DNA of 64,000 nucleotides, taken from the NCBI RefSeq assembly GCF_000429425.1, contig NZ_AUBV01000004.1, forward strand, positions 186,001-250,000. The letters are read 5' to 3'. Shown piece after piece: positions 8,191 through 17,992 of the stretch. The translations under genes were made by a program, and so were the position numbers. Numbering within the stretch: the stretch's first letter is position 1; every line of letters starts with the position of its first letter. The notes under the pieces are model-generated. The model was not told where the DNA came from. It saw only the letters and a list, made by a program, of their open reading frames with translations, and made no database searches. This DNA is from Algoriphagus mannitolivorans DSM 15301 (GTDB lineage Bacteria > Bacteroidota > Bacteroidia > Cytophagales > Cyclobacteriaceae).

Positions 8191-8208
8191 GAAATCAAGC
8201 GATTAGGT

Positions 8209-10203
8209 TTAGTTGGTTCGAAGGATTTGGGAGAATTTAACGTGCAATTCTGTGCCTTGAATTCCCTGCTGGGTATTCAATTGCAGCTCTCCGTTCAGGA
8301 GTCCAGCACGGGTATTGATATTTTTCCATCCGTTTCTTTTGCTGTGGACAAAAACTGCTGAGTCAAATCCCATCCCGTCATCCATAATGGAAAGGGTCAT
8401 CCATCCGGCTTGTTGACGAAGACTGACCAAAATGTTTTTTGCACCAGCGTATTTGAGGATGTTGTTGATCCATTCCTGACAAATTCGAAACAGATTGATT
8501 TCCACAAGCTCATCCAGCCTTTCGGAAATCCCCTCAAACTGAAGCTCAACTGCCACTTTCTGTCCGGCATTGATCCGATGAGCGAGATCTTCCAAGGCAC
8601 TTTTTAACCCAAAACGGATCAGCGTTGCAGGCATCAGATCATAGACCACATTGCTGATTTCTTTGGACATTTCATCCAAAACCGAATCGGTTCTCCCCAC
8701 GAGCTCGGCCTTCAGCTCTTCTTTAGCCTGGGCGTTTTTTAGCTGGGAGACATACATTCTCAACGCGGAAATATACTGCCCAAAACCGTCATGAAGATCC
8801 TGAGCCATCCGTCTTCTTTCCTGCTCTTGGGATTCCAAAGAGGCCTGAATATAGGCTTCTTTCACTTTCAGCTCTCGGTCTTTCACCAAAAGCTCCTGTT
8901 TCCTTTTGTTGCGGTTTTGATAATAGATAAAGGTGGCTCCCAGAAATAGCAACAACAAACCCAAAGCGGCAAAAGCAAAGTAGTTTCGCTGGAGCGTTGC
9001 TGATTTTTCCAAAAGCTCTGCCCGTTGAAGGGCTATTTGACTTTCCTTTTTTTCCAAGTCGTATTGAACTTGAAGATCCGTCAGGAGCTGAGCATTTTCC
9101 TCATTGAAAACTTTCCTACTGATCTCTTGATATTCTTCTAGGAAGGCATTCCCTTTTTCAAAATCCCCTTTTCGGAAATAAATCTTAGCCAGAGCATTTT
9201 TCAGGGTCATGGAATAATTAATCAAGTCAGGGTGCTCATCCAGGACTTCATTTCCTTTCTGAGCAAACTCTAAGGCCTTCTCGATCTGACCCAAGTCCAC
9301 ATAGGCTGCAGCGGAATTGCTCAAAATGCTCAGTTTCATCTTGGGATCGAGCGTAAAGCCATCTGAGGTGTCCAAGGCAATCTGAAGCATTTCAAGACCT
9401 TTTTTATAGTCCTTCTGTCCGATGTACAAACTGCCCAGATTGTCATGAACCCGATGATAGAGAACTTTATTCCCTGCCTCCCGGGCATTGTCAATAGCTT
9501 TTTGAAAATATCCAATGGCTTGATCCAATTCGCCCATGAGCTTGTAGCAAATTCCCAGATTAGCACAGGAAATCGCCATGCCATTGCTGTCCTCCAGTTT
9601 CTCCCGGATCGTCAAGGCTTCCAGGTGATATTTGATGGCCTGATCATAGAGTTCAAGTTCCTGATTAGCCAATCCCAAATTGGAAAGGTAATTCACCCAA
9701 TCTCCCTCTTTGGCGCCGGGTTTGGCTCGGCTAAGCTCCAAGGCCTCTGAAAAATACTCAATCGCACTCCTGTAATCCGAGGAGTTAAGACTGTTCATTC
9801 CTAAGTTGTTGTATGAGCGCTGCTCCATGGCTGACCAGCCTTGAGCTTTACTCTTTTGAAGGATTTCGGAAAAAATCTGTCGTGAACTGTCTGTCTCTTG
9901 GTTTACATCGTAGTAAATCCCCAGATTTTGATAGATCTCATAATAAAATCTTGAATTGGGGACTTCCTTTTGAATGGTTTTTAAGGTTTCCTGAATCAGC
10001 TTTTTGGCTTTGGGGCCATCCGAAAAGATTAAAGAGAAGGAGAGTTCTTGGACGGCTTTGTAGCGGATTGAATCTGGGTTTTTCCGGTCCAGATAGACTT
10101 TTTCTAAGCTGTCCAGACGGTCTGCTTGCATTCCCCAACTACAAAAAGGGATCGCTAGCACCAGGAAAAAAAGTAGGGTAATTCGAAAAGCTGACAAGGG
10201 CAT
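8209..10203 (-). CDS. TPR-containing sensor histidine kinase (HisKA_3 type)
   Basis: This 664-residue protein has a signal peptide (residues 1-25), then about six tetratricopeptide repeats from ~40 to 370 (for example AISCANLGICYKLMGELDQAIGYFQKAID). A transmembrane helix follows at ~397-417 (FAFAALGLLLLFLGATFIYY), then a coiled-coil linker. The dimerisation domain carries the phospho-accepting histidine H471 in MAQDLHDGFGQYISALR. The ATPase domain has an N-box (NNILKYA) and a G-box (MDDGMGFD). The TPR part is probably periplasmic and senses an unknown signal. It forms an operon with the NarL-type regulator 18 nt downstream. Confidence 0.94.
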   Translation of the reverse strand: MPLSAFRITLLFFLVLAIPFCSWGMQADRLDSLEKVYLDRKNPDSIRYKAVQELSFSLIFSDGPKAKKLIQETLKTIQKEVPNSRFYYEIYQNLGIYYDVNQETDSSRQIFSEILQKSKAQGWSAMEQRSYNNLGMNSLNSSDYRSAIEYFSEALELSRAKPGAKEGDWVNYLSNLGLANQELELYDQAIKYHLEALTIREKLEDSNGMAISCANLGICYKLMGELDQAIGYFQKAIDNAREAGNKVLYHRVHDNLGSLYIGQKDYKKGLEMLQIALDTSDGFTLDPKMKLSILSNSAAAYVDLGQIEKALEFAQKGNEVLDEHPDLINYSMTLKNALAKIYFRKGDFEKGNAFLEEYQEISRKVFNEENAQLLTDLQVQYDLEKKESQIALQRAELLEKSATLQRNYFAFAALGLLLLFLGATFIYYQNRNKRKQELLVKDRELKVKEAYIQASLESQEQERRRMAQDLHDGFGQYISALRMYVSQLKNAQAKEELKAELVGRTDSVLDEMSKEISNVVYDLMPATLIRFGLKSALEDLAHRINAGQKVAVELQFEGISERLDELVEINLFRICQEWINNILKYAGAKNILVSLRQQAGWMTLSIMDDGMGFDSAVFVHSKRNGWKNINTRAGLLNGELQLNTQQGIQGTELHVKFSQILRTN

Positions 10204-10302
10204 TAGGGTTACTGGCTCAAAGTAAAATCAATTCCTCGGTTTTCAAACTTAAAGTAGGACTTATCCTCTATTTTTTTGACTTCTGTTTTGAGAAAAATAC
10301 CA

Positions 10303-10314
10303 ACTGGCACGGAT
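10303..10314. repeat. second copy of the ACTGGCACGGAT 12-mer
   Basis: This 12-mer is identical to 6419-6430 and is followed by a G-rich run with repeated ATGCGG-like units (10313-10333). It lies between the divergent histidine kinase and the lipoprotein gene at 10381. A dispersed-repeat remnant and a shared regulatory site are both possible. Confidence 0.35.
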
Positions 10315-10380
10315 GCGGAATGCGGGATGCCGGGTATGGCTATTGGGGCGGATTAGGGGCAGTTTTGATTAAAAAAAGCT

Positions 10381-10824
10381 ATGAAAATCAAATCCTTACT
10401 TTTAGGCCTGATGGCCTTTGTACTTTTTGCCTGCCCGAGTAAAGAAGATGATGTCCCGGCAGGATCACTCAATGTGGAAGCTTCTGTGGACGGAAAAGCC
10501 TGGCAAGGCTCAGGAAACAGTCAAGTCACCAGTGTGGCCGGATTTACCGTATGGGCAATCGGCGCAGGCGCCACGGACAGATCCAATATGGCTTTCACAC
10601 TGGATGCTGAGCGAACCGGAAATTTTAACCTCAATGGCAAAGCGCTTTGGACCACTTCTGACCAGGTAGTTCACAGTGCTACCTCTGGCACCTTGGTGAT
10701 CACCAAGCTTGAAGGCAACAAGGCCTCCGGAACCTTCTCTTTTAAAGCCAAACCCATGACCGGAACAGGACCAGAGGTGAGCATCACCAATGGAAAGTTT
10801 ACCGATATAAACATCTCGAAATAA
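10381..10824 (+). CDS. small lipoprotein, DUF6252-like
   Basis: This 147-residue protein has a lipoprotein signal with lipobox LFAC (Cys19). The mature part is a compact β-rich domain that begins NVEASVDGKAWQG and contains GTLVITKLEGNKASGTFSFKAK. These resemble the DUF6252 group of Bacteroidota lipoproteins. It is probably anchored in the outer membrane or periplasm. It precedes the larger lipoprotein gene by 99 nt on the same strand, whose N-terminal domain looks similar in style. The function is unknown. Confidence 0.78.
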   Translation: MKIKSLLLGLMAFVLFACPSKEDDVPAGSLNVEASVDGKAWQGSGNSQVTSVAGFTVWAIGAGATDRSNMAFTLDAERTGNFNLNGKALWTTSDQVVHSATSGTLVITKLEGNKASGTFSFKAKPMTGTGPEVSITNGKFTDINISK

Positions 10825-10923
10825 ACTGAGTCTTTTTGTCTCAAGAGATCGGGCATCTGTGAAACGGAACACGCCAAGAAGTTCTGACTTGCTTGATTCC
10901 TTGAGGCAAAAAATTGTTAGTGC

Positions 10924-13038
10924 ATGAAAAAGATACTATTACCCCTATTCCTATTGGGTCTTTGGGTCACAGGATGTAAGGAAGATACAGAAGACCCAAT
11001 ACCGGTGGAACAATTCACCACTCAGCTTTCAGGAGAAATTGCTGGCCAGTCAATCAGTGTAAATTCCTCCGCTATTCAGGGAATTTACTATGCCGACCAG
11101 GGAGAAAGTACGGGCTCTCTAGAAGCTTCAGTGACCCTTCCGAATGGAGAAAGGCTCACATTCTTCCTGAATGAGGTCAAGGCCGGTACCCTTACGCTTA
11201 CTCAAATTTTCCCTGCGGTAATGGAGGGAAACTCCTTTGGCTTAAGATCTGAAATACCCAGTAAGGCAGGTGAAAAAGTACAGGCAATACCCGGCACCTA
11301 TGTGAAGTACCTGAAGTCGGCCAATACCTTCTTTGCCATTTCCGGGAAAATCACCATCAAGATTGAAGGAGATAATTTGACTTTTGACTGGGAAGTCACT
11401 TTCAGAGATGTGCAGGGAAACACCTTTACTTCCAAGGGTACTTTAACCCTGAAGGATTTCAAATCCAATCAAAAGCCAAAAGCTGAGGTCAGCAATCCTA
11501 CATCCAACCTGAATATCCTTAGTATATCTCCGGATTATGGCAAGGCGGGAACAGAGGTCGTGATCAAGGGGGCTGGATTCAGCGCTTTGAGTACTGAAAA
11601 CAAGGTCAAGTTAGGCGATCTAAGCCTTGAACCGACCTCATCCTCCGCCACCGAAATCAAGGTGAAAATTCCTGAAAATGGCTCTCATGGAAAATTCAAA
11701 GTAGAAGTGCTCGGAAGTAGTGTGGAAAGTGGGACTTTCTACTACGAACCTATTGTGCTATCTCTGAATAAAACTTCCGCAAAAGTCGGGGAGGATTTCA
11801 CGATCACCGGGAAGCACTTTGATGCAGACAAGACCCTTTTAGAAGTGAAAATCGGTGCAAAAGTGATGGATATCGTCTCTTCCACGCTCACATCCATTCA
11901 GGTGAAGATCCCTGCCGGAACAGAGTCCGGAAAAGTTTCTGTCGCCCGAAAAGGCCGTTCTGAGGTAGAAGGACCTGAGTTTACCATCACTGCTGATCCA
12001 GTGGCGAATGGACCGGCGATCGGGGATATTTTTGAGACCTTGTCCGGAAACCTCAGCTTCGAGGAAGTAATCGTCAACAGCCATGAGTATGGGCCTTTTT
12101 GGACAATCGAAATTGATAAAGAAAAAAATGTCCTTTATGCGGTAGGGGAAAAAGGACTGGTTTCCATCAACCTTTCAAATAAATCCATCACGAAAGTGGT
12201 CAATACCAGCAGTGAAATTTACCGAAGTGAGATTGGCATTATCAATGCCGCAACTATTCCACAAACCATTTTCGCAGCGGCAGACGGAAATCTGTATGGA
12301 ATAAAAAGTGTCTACAGCGTCCCTCTTTCACCAAACAATGTATTTAAGTTAAATCTAGAATCTAAGGCGGTGACTATGCTGGGTAATTCCAAATTCAACA
12401 ATGGAGCCGGAGTAAATGGGATTTTTGTTGGCACTAATAAAAGCATCTACATCCCGGAATTTACCTCCGGGTATCATTTGGCTTCCTATGATGAAAACCT
12501 TGGCAACCGAAATGTTTTGATCCAAGGTATGACCGGAGGATTGGCCACATTCATCATACCTATGGGTGCCAATAGCTTTAGATTGGTTCGAGACAATACC
12601 CTGAACTCCCTGAAATACCATGAGATCAACGGAACGGAAGCCTCAGGAGAAGTAGCTATGGGTGCTACTCTCTCTGGAATGCAAGTAGGAGGACAGGTAC
12701 TCACTCAACCCATAGGATTGGACCAGACCGGTGGGAATATTTATGGATTGTTCGGAGGAGCAGCTGGAAATGTGGCCAACTATCCTCAATTCGAATACAC
12801 CTTGGGAGTCCAGTCAGGAGCTACTGGAAACTTTCAGAAGAAAGGAGGCTTCAAGATCAAGCAGACTTTTGAATACCTGGGAACGACCTATTACCTAAGC
12901 TCTAGAAAGACGTTCAATAAGATCATGGGAGTAGATAAAGACGGAAGTATCTATTTTCTGATAAGTACTCCAATGACCAGTCAGGGGGTTCAAGTAGCCG
13001 GACCCTTAGGAGGAATTTATAAAGTAAAATTTCAATAA
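10924..13038 (+). CDS. IPT/TIG-domain lipoprotein with C-terminal propeller-like region
   Basis: The 704-residue protein has a lipobox (VTGC, Cys18). Residues ~30-180 form a β-rich domain like that of the preceding small lipoprotein. Two IPT/TIG immunoglobulin-like domains follow: ~195-275 (ISPDYGKAGTEVVIKGAGF) and ~278-355 (LNKTSAKVGEDFTITGKHF). The last 340 residues have repeated strand motifs (VLYAVGEKGLVSINLSN, NGIFVGTNKSIYIPEF) that suggest a β-propeller or other repeat fold. Such proteins are cell-surface binding or adhesion proteins in Bacteroidota. No enzymatic motif is visible. A strong terminator follows the stop. Confidence 0.82.
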   Translation: MKKILLPLFLLGLWVTGCKEDTEDPIPVEQFTTQLSGEIAGQSISVNSSAIQGIYYADQGESTGSLEASVTLPNGERLTFFLNEVKAGTLTLTQIFPAVMEGNSFGLRSEIPSKAGEKVQAIPGTYVKYLKSANTFFAISGKITIKIEGDNLTFDWEVTFRDVQGNTFTSKGTLTLKDFKSNQKPKAEVSNPTSNLNILSISPDYGKAGTEVVIKGAGFSALSTENKVKLGDLSLEPTSSSATEIKVKIPENGSHGKFKVEVLGSSVESGTFYYEPIVLSLNKTSAKVGEDFTITGKHFDADKTLLEVKIGAKVMDIVSSTLTSIQVKIPAGTESGKVSVARKGRSEVEGPEFTITADPVANGPAIGDIFETLSGNLSFEEVIVNSHEYGPFWTIEIDKEKNVLYAVGEKGLVSINLSNKSITKVVNTSSEIYRSEIGIINAATIPQTIFAAADGNLYGIKSVYSVPLSPNNVFKLNLESKAVTMLGNSKFNNGAGVNGIFVGTNKSIYIPEFTSGYHLASYDENLGNRNVLIQGMTGGLATFIIPMGANSFRLVRDNTLNSLKYHEINGTEASGEVAMGATLSGMQVGGQVLTQPIGLDQTGGNIYGLFGGAAGNVANYPQFEYTLGVQSGATGNFQKKGGFKIKQTFEYLGTTYYLSSRKTFNKIMGVDKDGSIYFLISTPMTSQGVQVAGPLGGIYKVKFQ

Positions 13039-13061
13039 GGACTGAGATGATAGAGCAAAAG

Positions 13062-13088
13062 AGAGAGGAAGTTTTCCTCTCTTTTTTT
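13062..13088 (+). terminator. rho-independent terminator after the TIG lipoprotein gene
   Basis: AGAGAGGAA (13062-13070) pairs with TTCCTCTCT (13074-13082) over a 3-nt loop and is followed by seven T residues. Confidence 0.85.
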
Positions 13089-13123
13089 GTTCCTTTTCAC
13101 TTCCTAGGTTTCAAGTACACAGC

Positions 13124-13561
13124 TTAATCGCCTCCAAGCCGCATCCTAAGACCAATATTTCCTCTCAGGAAGAATTGATCAGAGAGGATATAAGGTGTCG
13201 CTTCCATCAATATTCCAAGTCTTTGAAAGGCCGATATGGGCTTAATGGTCGTTCCTAATGGAAGGCCAATGGCAGCATCTGGACCAATTGATAAATCACC
13301 GAAAAAGCCTACCATTAAACCTCCGTGAAGATTATACCATTCCGTTCGATAGAAATTGTACTGTCCGATAACTTCCACTCCATGATCGAGTTCTATCCGA
13401 TCAGGAGCTAAAAAACGGAGCTCCCCAAAAAACTTCTTTTCAATATCAGTGCCCACTCCGATTTGGGCCATTGTACCGCTATGGTAGATTCCGACTTGAA
13501 CTTGAGAAAAAGCATGTCCAAAACTAACCAGGATAAAAAAGAGGATTAAAATGTATCTCAT
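13124..13561 (-). CDS. small secreted, possibly outer-membrane β-barrel protein
   Basis: This 145-residue protein starts with a signal peptide (RYILILFFILVSFGHAFSQ). The rest has alternating strand patterns, many glycines and aromatic residues, and ends GNIGLRMRLGGD, similar to small outer-membrane β-barrel proteins. The family was not recognised. It lies alone between a convergent lipoprotein gene and the divergent ileS gene. Confidence 0.68.
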   Translation of the reverse strand: MRYILILFFILVSFGHAFSQVQVGIYHSGTMAQIGVGTDIEKKFFGELRFLAPDRIELDHGVEVIGQYNFYRTEWYNLHGGLMVGFFGDLSIGPDAAIGLPLGTTIKPISAFQRLGILMEATPYILSDQFFLRGNIGLRMRLGGD

Positions 13562-13689
13562 AAATCAATAGTTAAAACTTCCGTAAAACTAAACGGCTTT
13601 TTTATTTTAAAAAATTCGTTGAAAAATTTTTCATCGATTTCTTCAAATTCTTTCTTTCCAAGCTGTTCTCGGTGGGTATTTCAATTTTC

Positions 13690-13721
13690 TTTCCCCCAAA
13701 AGCCCAATTCTTCTATCTTTG
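13690..13721 (+). promoter_or_regulatory. promoter of the ileS-lspA operon
   Basis: TTTC (13690-13693) is followed after 20 nt by TATCTTTG (13714-13721), an exact match to TAnnTTTG. Transcription would begin near 13728, leaving a leader of about 65 nt before the GTG start. No T-box or other leader structure is evident. Confidence 0.6.
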
Positions 13722-13794
13722 TGGCTTGTTTTGAGGGGAATGGCCAAAAGACCTTCCCCTTTTCTTCACCTACTTGCCCTTAAGAAAGGAAATT

Positions 13795-16700
13795 GTGAAA
13801 ACGTATCAGGAATTTAAACAGGTAGATTACCCTCAAATCGGAGAATCTGTCCTTCAGTATTGGAAAGAAAATCAGATTTTCGAAAAGTCCATTGCCAACC
13901 GCGAAGGAGCTGAAACCTTCACCTTTTTTGAAGGTCCTCCTTCTGCCAACGGAACCCCGGGTATCCACCACGTGATGGCCCGTACCTTGAAGGATATTTT
14001 CTGCCGATACAAGACGCTGAAAGGTTTTCAAGTCAAAAGAAAAGGCGGTTGGGACACTCATGGTCTTCCAGTAGAGCTTCAGGTCGAGAAAGAACTTGGG
14101 ATTACCAAGGAAGATATCGGAAAAAAAATCACTGTTGAAGAGTACAACCGCAAGTGCCGCGAGACGGTCATGCGCTTCAAAAACGAATGGGATGACCTAA
14201 CCGAGAAAATCGGCTACTGGGTGGATTTGGATGATCCGTATATCACATTTGATTCCAACTATATCGAGACACTTTGGTACTTGCTGAAGAAGCTGTATGA
14301 TAAGGGTCTTTTGTACAAAGGATACACCATTCAGCCTTATTCACCGGCTGCAGGTACCGGACTTTCTTCCCATGAACTGAATCAGCCAGGCACCTACAAA
14401 GATGTCAAGGACACCTCTATCACAGCTCAGTTTAAGCTCAAAGGTCAGGACAACACCTACATTCTAGCTTGGACGACTACGCCTTGGACTTTGCCTTCCA
14501 ACTCTGCTCTGGCGATCGGGGAGAACTTGGATTATGTAAAGGTGAAAACTTTCAATCCCTATACCCATGAGCCGGTAACGGTGATTTTGGCGAAAGCCAG
14601 GATGTCTGCCTACCTCAATCCTAAAGCTGCCGAACTCAAGCTGGAGGACTACAAGGCTGGAGACAAGCTGATTCCTTATGAAATCATCGAGGAGTTCAAA
14701 GGTAAATCTATGCTGGGCTGGGAATACCAGCAGTTGTTCCCGATCGCGGATCTAGCTTTGCTTAGTCCTGCATTTACCGTGGTGGCGGGAGACTATGTGA
14801 CCACAGAAGACGGTACAGGTATCGTACACCTGGCAAAAGCATTCGGTGCGGATGACTTTAGAACTTTGGTACAAAATAATGTCCCAGGCGTCTTCGTCAA
14901 GGACGAATTGGGGAATGACATCCCAGTGGTAGACAAGCAAGGAAAATTCCTTCCTGTCGTAGGAGAATATCTCGCCGCTAAAATGAAAGAACATGGAATC
15001 ACCGCCCACAAAGAATATGGGGTGAATGATTTCTATGTAAAAAACTATACTGAGGACGATGAGAATGCAACGGACTACAAAAACACCGATGTCATCATTT
15101 CCATCATCCTGAAAAATGAAAACAAGGCCTTCAAGGTCGAAAAATACGAGCACACCTACCCACACTGCTGGAGAACAGACAAGCCTGTCTTGTACTATCC
15201 TTTGGAAAGCTGGTTTATCAAAACCACCGCATTCAAAGACCGAATGGTGGAGCTCAACAAAACCATCAACTGGAAGCCAGAAGCAACCGGCACCGGACGC
15301 TTTGGCAACTGGCTGGAAAACTTGGTGGACTGGAACCTCAGCCGTTCCCGATTCTGGGGAACTCCCCTCCCAATCTGGAGAACTTCGGATGGTGCAGAAG
15401 AGAAATGCATCGGTTCTATTGCTGAACTGAATGCTGAAATCGAAAAGTCCATCGCTGCCGGATTTATGGCAAAATCTCCCTATGAGGGCAAGGAGCTTGA
15501 TCTTCACAGGCCTTATGTGGATGATGTGATCTTAGTTTCTGCAAAAGGAAAAAAAATGTTCCGCGAGCCGGACCTGATAGACGTTTGGTTTGATTCCGGA
15601 GCCATGCCTTATGCACAATGGCATTATCCTTTCGAAAATGAGGACATTTTCAAAGCCAACTACCCGGCAGACTACATCGCTGAGGGGGTTGATCAAACCC
15701 GTGGCTGGTTCTTTACCCTACATGCCATCTCAGTGATGTTGTTTGACAGTGTTTCTTTCAAAAATGTCATTGCCAATGGACTTGTCCTGGACAAAAACGG
15801 AAACAAAATGTCCAAGCGCCTGGGCAATGCCGTGGATCCTTTCAAGACCTTGAAAGAATACGGACCGGACGCCCTGCGTTGGTACATGCTCAGCAATGCC
15901 AATCCTTGGGACAATCTGAAGTTTAATCTTGATGGAGTAGCTGAAGTACAGAGACGCTTCTTCGGCACCCTGCAGAACACTTATAATTTCTTTGCACTAT
16001 ACGCCAACTTGGACACTTTTGTCTATGACAAGTCCAAATCTGTTCCGGTCAGCGAACGTGCCGAATTGGATCAATGGATCATTTCCAAACTTCAGTCTTT
16101 GATCACTGAGGTAGAAGAAGCCATGGACAATTACGATGCGACCAAGGCTACCAGGGCCATCATGAACTTTACCGTAGATCAGCTTTCCAACTGGTATGTA
16201 CGCTTGGCCAGAAAACGGTTCTGGAGAGGCGACATGAACACGGACAAGCAGGCCGCTTATGAGACGCTTTACGAATGCTTGCTGACCCTGACCCAATTGA
16301 TGTCTTCCTTTGCACCATTCTACGCAGACTGGTTGTACAAAAACTTGACTGAAGCTGGAGAAAGCGGAAAAGGCTCTGTTCATTTGACAGACTGGGTATC
16401 AGCCGACAAAGGCCTGATCAATGATGATCTCGAGGCCAGCATGGACTTGGCTCAGACCATTTCTTCCTTGGTTCACTCTCTTAGAAAGAAAGAAAAACTT
16501 AAAGTTCGTCAGCCATTACAGCGAATTTTGATTCCTGTTTTGAATAAGAAAACCCAGGCTCAAATCGAGCACGTGGAAGAGCTGATCAAAACTGAAGTCA
16601 ATATCAAGGACATCGAATTCCTCGATGATGCCTCCGGAATTCTGGTGAAAAATGTAAAGCCAAATCTTCCGGTATTGGGTAAGAAATTGGGTCCCAAGAT

Positions 16701-17169
16701 GCGATTTGTGGTCGCGGCCATCAATACTTGGGGTCAGGAAGAAATAGCCCAGATCGAAAGAGAAGGTAAATACTCTGTTCAGGTAGAAGGAGAAACCATC
16801 GAACTTCTGCTAGAGGAGGTATTGATCACTTCTCAGGACATTCCGGGATGGTCAGTCGCCACCGATGCCGGCGTGACGGTAGCTCTGGATGTGACTTTGA
16901 CCGACGAACTAAAGCAGGAAGGTGTAGCCAGAGATTTGGTCAACCGAATTCAGAATCTCAGAAAAGACATGGGCTTGGAAGTGCAGGACAAGATTCACAT
17001 CAGCCTCGCCAACAGCAATGTTTTGGTTAATTCAGCGGTTGAGAGCTTCGGAAACTACATTCAATCCGAAACACAAGCCTTGAGTCTGGAATTGAAATCC
17101 GAGCTAGCAGACGCAACCCTCCTGGACATGGATGAGTTTGAATTGGCAGTAAAAGTAAAAAAGGCTTAA
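13795..17169 (+). CDS. ileS: isoleucine-tRNA ligase, type 2 (IleS)
   Basis: This enzyme charges tRNA(Ile). I start it at the GTG at 13795 (MKTYQEFKQVDYPQIGES), giving 1124 residues. The in-frame TTG at 13774 would add seven residues that do not fit the family N-terminus, and AAAGGA lies just upstream of the GTG. The class I signature region reads NGTPGIHH (residues 52-59), with G56-I-H-H in place of canonical HIGH. The KMSKR loop is K671-R675. Length and the GPPSANGTPGIHHVMAR-type sequence identify the eukaryote-like type 2 IleS common in Bacteroidota. A WDTHGLP motif and the editing domain (TTTPWTLPSN) are present. lspA follows after 10 nt. Confidence 0.97.
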   Translation: MKTYQEFKQVDYPQIGESVLQYWKENQIFEKSIANREGAETFTFFEGPPSANGTPGIHHVMARTLKDIFCRYKTLKGFQVKRKGGWDTHGLPVELQVEKELGITKEDIGKKITVEEYNRKCRETVMRFKNEWDDLTEKIGYWVDLDDPYITFDSNYIETLWYLLKKLYDKGLLYKGYTIQPYSPAAGTGLSSHELNQPGTYKDVKDTSITAQFKLKGQDNTYILAWTTTPWTLPSNSALAIGENLDYVKVKTFNPYTHEPVTVILAKARMSAYLNPKAAELKLEDYKAGDKLIPYEIIEEFKGKSMLGWEYQQLFPIADLALLSPAFTVVAGDYVTTEDGTGIVHLAKAFGADDFRTLVQNNVPGVFVKDELGNDIPVVDKQGKFLPVVGEYLAAKMKEHGITAHKEYGVNDFYVKNYTEDDENATDYKNTDVIISIILKNENKAFKVEKYEHTYPHCWRTDKPVLYYPLESWFIKTTAFKDRMVELNKTINWKPEATGTGRFGNWLENLVDWNLSRSRFWGTPLPIWRTSDGAEEKCIGSIAELNAEIEKSIAAGFMAKSPYEGKELDLHRPYVDDVILVSAKGKKMFREPDLIDVWFDSGAMPYAQWHYPFENEDIFKANYPADYIAEGVDQTRGWFFTLHAISVMLFDSVSFKNVIANGLVLDKNGNKMSKRLGNAVDPFKTLKEYGPDALRWYMLSNANPWDNLKFNLDGVAEVQRRFFGTLQNTYNFFALYANLDTFVYDKSKSVPVSERAELDQWIISKLQSLITEVEEAMDNYDATKATRAIMNFTVDQLSNWYVRLARKRFWRGDMNTDKQAAYETLYECLLTLTQLMSSFAPFYADWLYKNLTEAGESGKGSVHLTDWVSADKGLINDDLEASMDLAQTISSLVHSLRKKEKLKVRQPLQRILIPVLNKKTQAQIEHVEELIKTEVNIKDIEFLDDASGILVKNVKPNLPVLGKKLGPKMRFVVAAINTWGQEEIAQIEREGKYSVQVEGETIELLLEEVLITSQDIPGWSVATDAGVTVALDVTLTDELKQEGVARDLVNRIQNLRKDMGLEVQDKIHISLANSNVLVNSAVESFGNYIQSETQALSLELKSELADATLLDMDEFELAVKVKKA

Positions 17170-17179
17170 GCCTCTACGA

Positions 17180-17800
17180 ATGAATAATTACATCAAATAT
17201 TTTGGGATTGCCCTTCTGGTCATCCTTATTGATCAGGCCGTCAAGATGCTGGTGCATTTCCAAATGGATTTTGGCACACCGGGACAAATCCCAATTTTTG
17301 GAGATTGGTTTAAGCTGCATTACACTACCAATCCGGGAATGGCTTTTGGGATGGAACTGGGCTCAGAGTATGGCAAAATGATTCTGACTTCCTTCAGACT
17401 GGTGGCCATGGTGGGCATTGGGTATTACCTTTCCATGATCATTAAAAAGGAAAATCACCCGATATACATTCTCTGCATTGCCATGATTTTAGGGGGTGCA
17501 ATCGGCAATCTAGTGGATTCTGTTTTTTATGGAATCTGGCTGGATAATGCTCCTTACAATGCTCCTACTCCATGGTTTCATGGTCAGGTAGTGGATATGT
17601 TTTATTTTGATATTTGGGAGGGATATATACCGGATTGGGTACCTCTTTGGGGCGGAAGTTATACCGCACTTTGGCCTATATTTAATGTAGCAGATGCTTC
17701 TATTTTTGTAGGCGTTGCCATTATATTAATCTTCCAAAATAGATTTTTTCCAGAAAAAAAGGAGGAAATAAAACCACAGGATCAAGAAGTGAATTCCTAA
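17180..17800 (+). CDS. lspA: lipoprotein signal peptidase (LspA)
   Basis: LspA cleaves signal peptides of diacylglyceryl-modified prolipoproteins in the inner membrane. The 206-residue protein has the N-terminal helix with IDQAVK, the conserved NPGMAFG box and the catalytic Asp pair: D of GQVVDMFYFD and D of FNVADASIFVG. Four hydrophobic segments are visible. It is longer than enterobacterial LspA because of an insertion around GIWLDNAPYNAPTPWF, usual in Bacteroidota. It shares the ileS transcript and serves the several lipoproteins in this window. A terminator follows. Confidence 0.96.
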   Translation: MNNYIKYFGIALLVILIDQAVKMLVHFQMDFGTPGQIPIFGDWFKLHYTTNPGMAFGMELGSEYGKMILTSFRLVAMVGIGYYLSMIIKKENHPIYILCIAMILGGAIGNLVDSVFYGIWLDNAPYNAPTPWFHGQVVDMFYFDIWEGYIPDWVPLWGGSYTALWPIFNVADASIFVGVAIILIFQNRFFPEKKEEIKPQDQEVNS

Positions 17801-17822
17801 AGATTTTCACTCTCTTTAATCC

Positions 17823-17860
17823 AAAAGGGCCTTGTTTTGATGAAATAAGGCCCTTTTTTT
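17823..17860 (+). terminator. terminator of the ileS-lspA operon
   Basis: AAAAGGGCCTT (17823-17833) pairs with AAGGCCCTTTT (17847-17857) and is followed by a T-run. Confidence 0.88.
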
Positions 17861-17992
17861 ATTTTTCAAGTATAAAAGGATCATCAATCCCCCATTTTTT
17901 TATACTTTTCAGATTAATTATCTATCTGGCACCACCAATCCTTATTGAATATAGTTCTGGGATTTTTCTTTGAGCTATATTATCACATTCGC

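Noticed and set aside
13722-13794. T-box or other riboswitch ahead of ileS
   Set aside because: The leader is only about 65 nt and lacks T-box stem or anti-terminator features.
14752-15507. Long antisense frame within ileS (251 codons)
   Set aside because: It is a shadow of the conserved ileS coding sequence on the opposite strand, with no features of its own.
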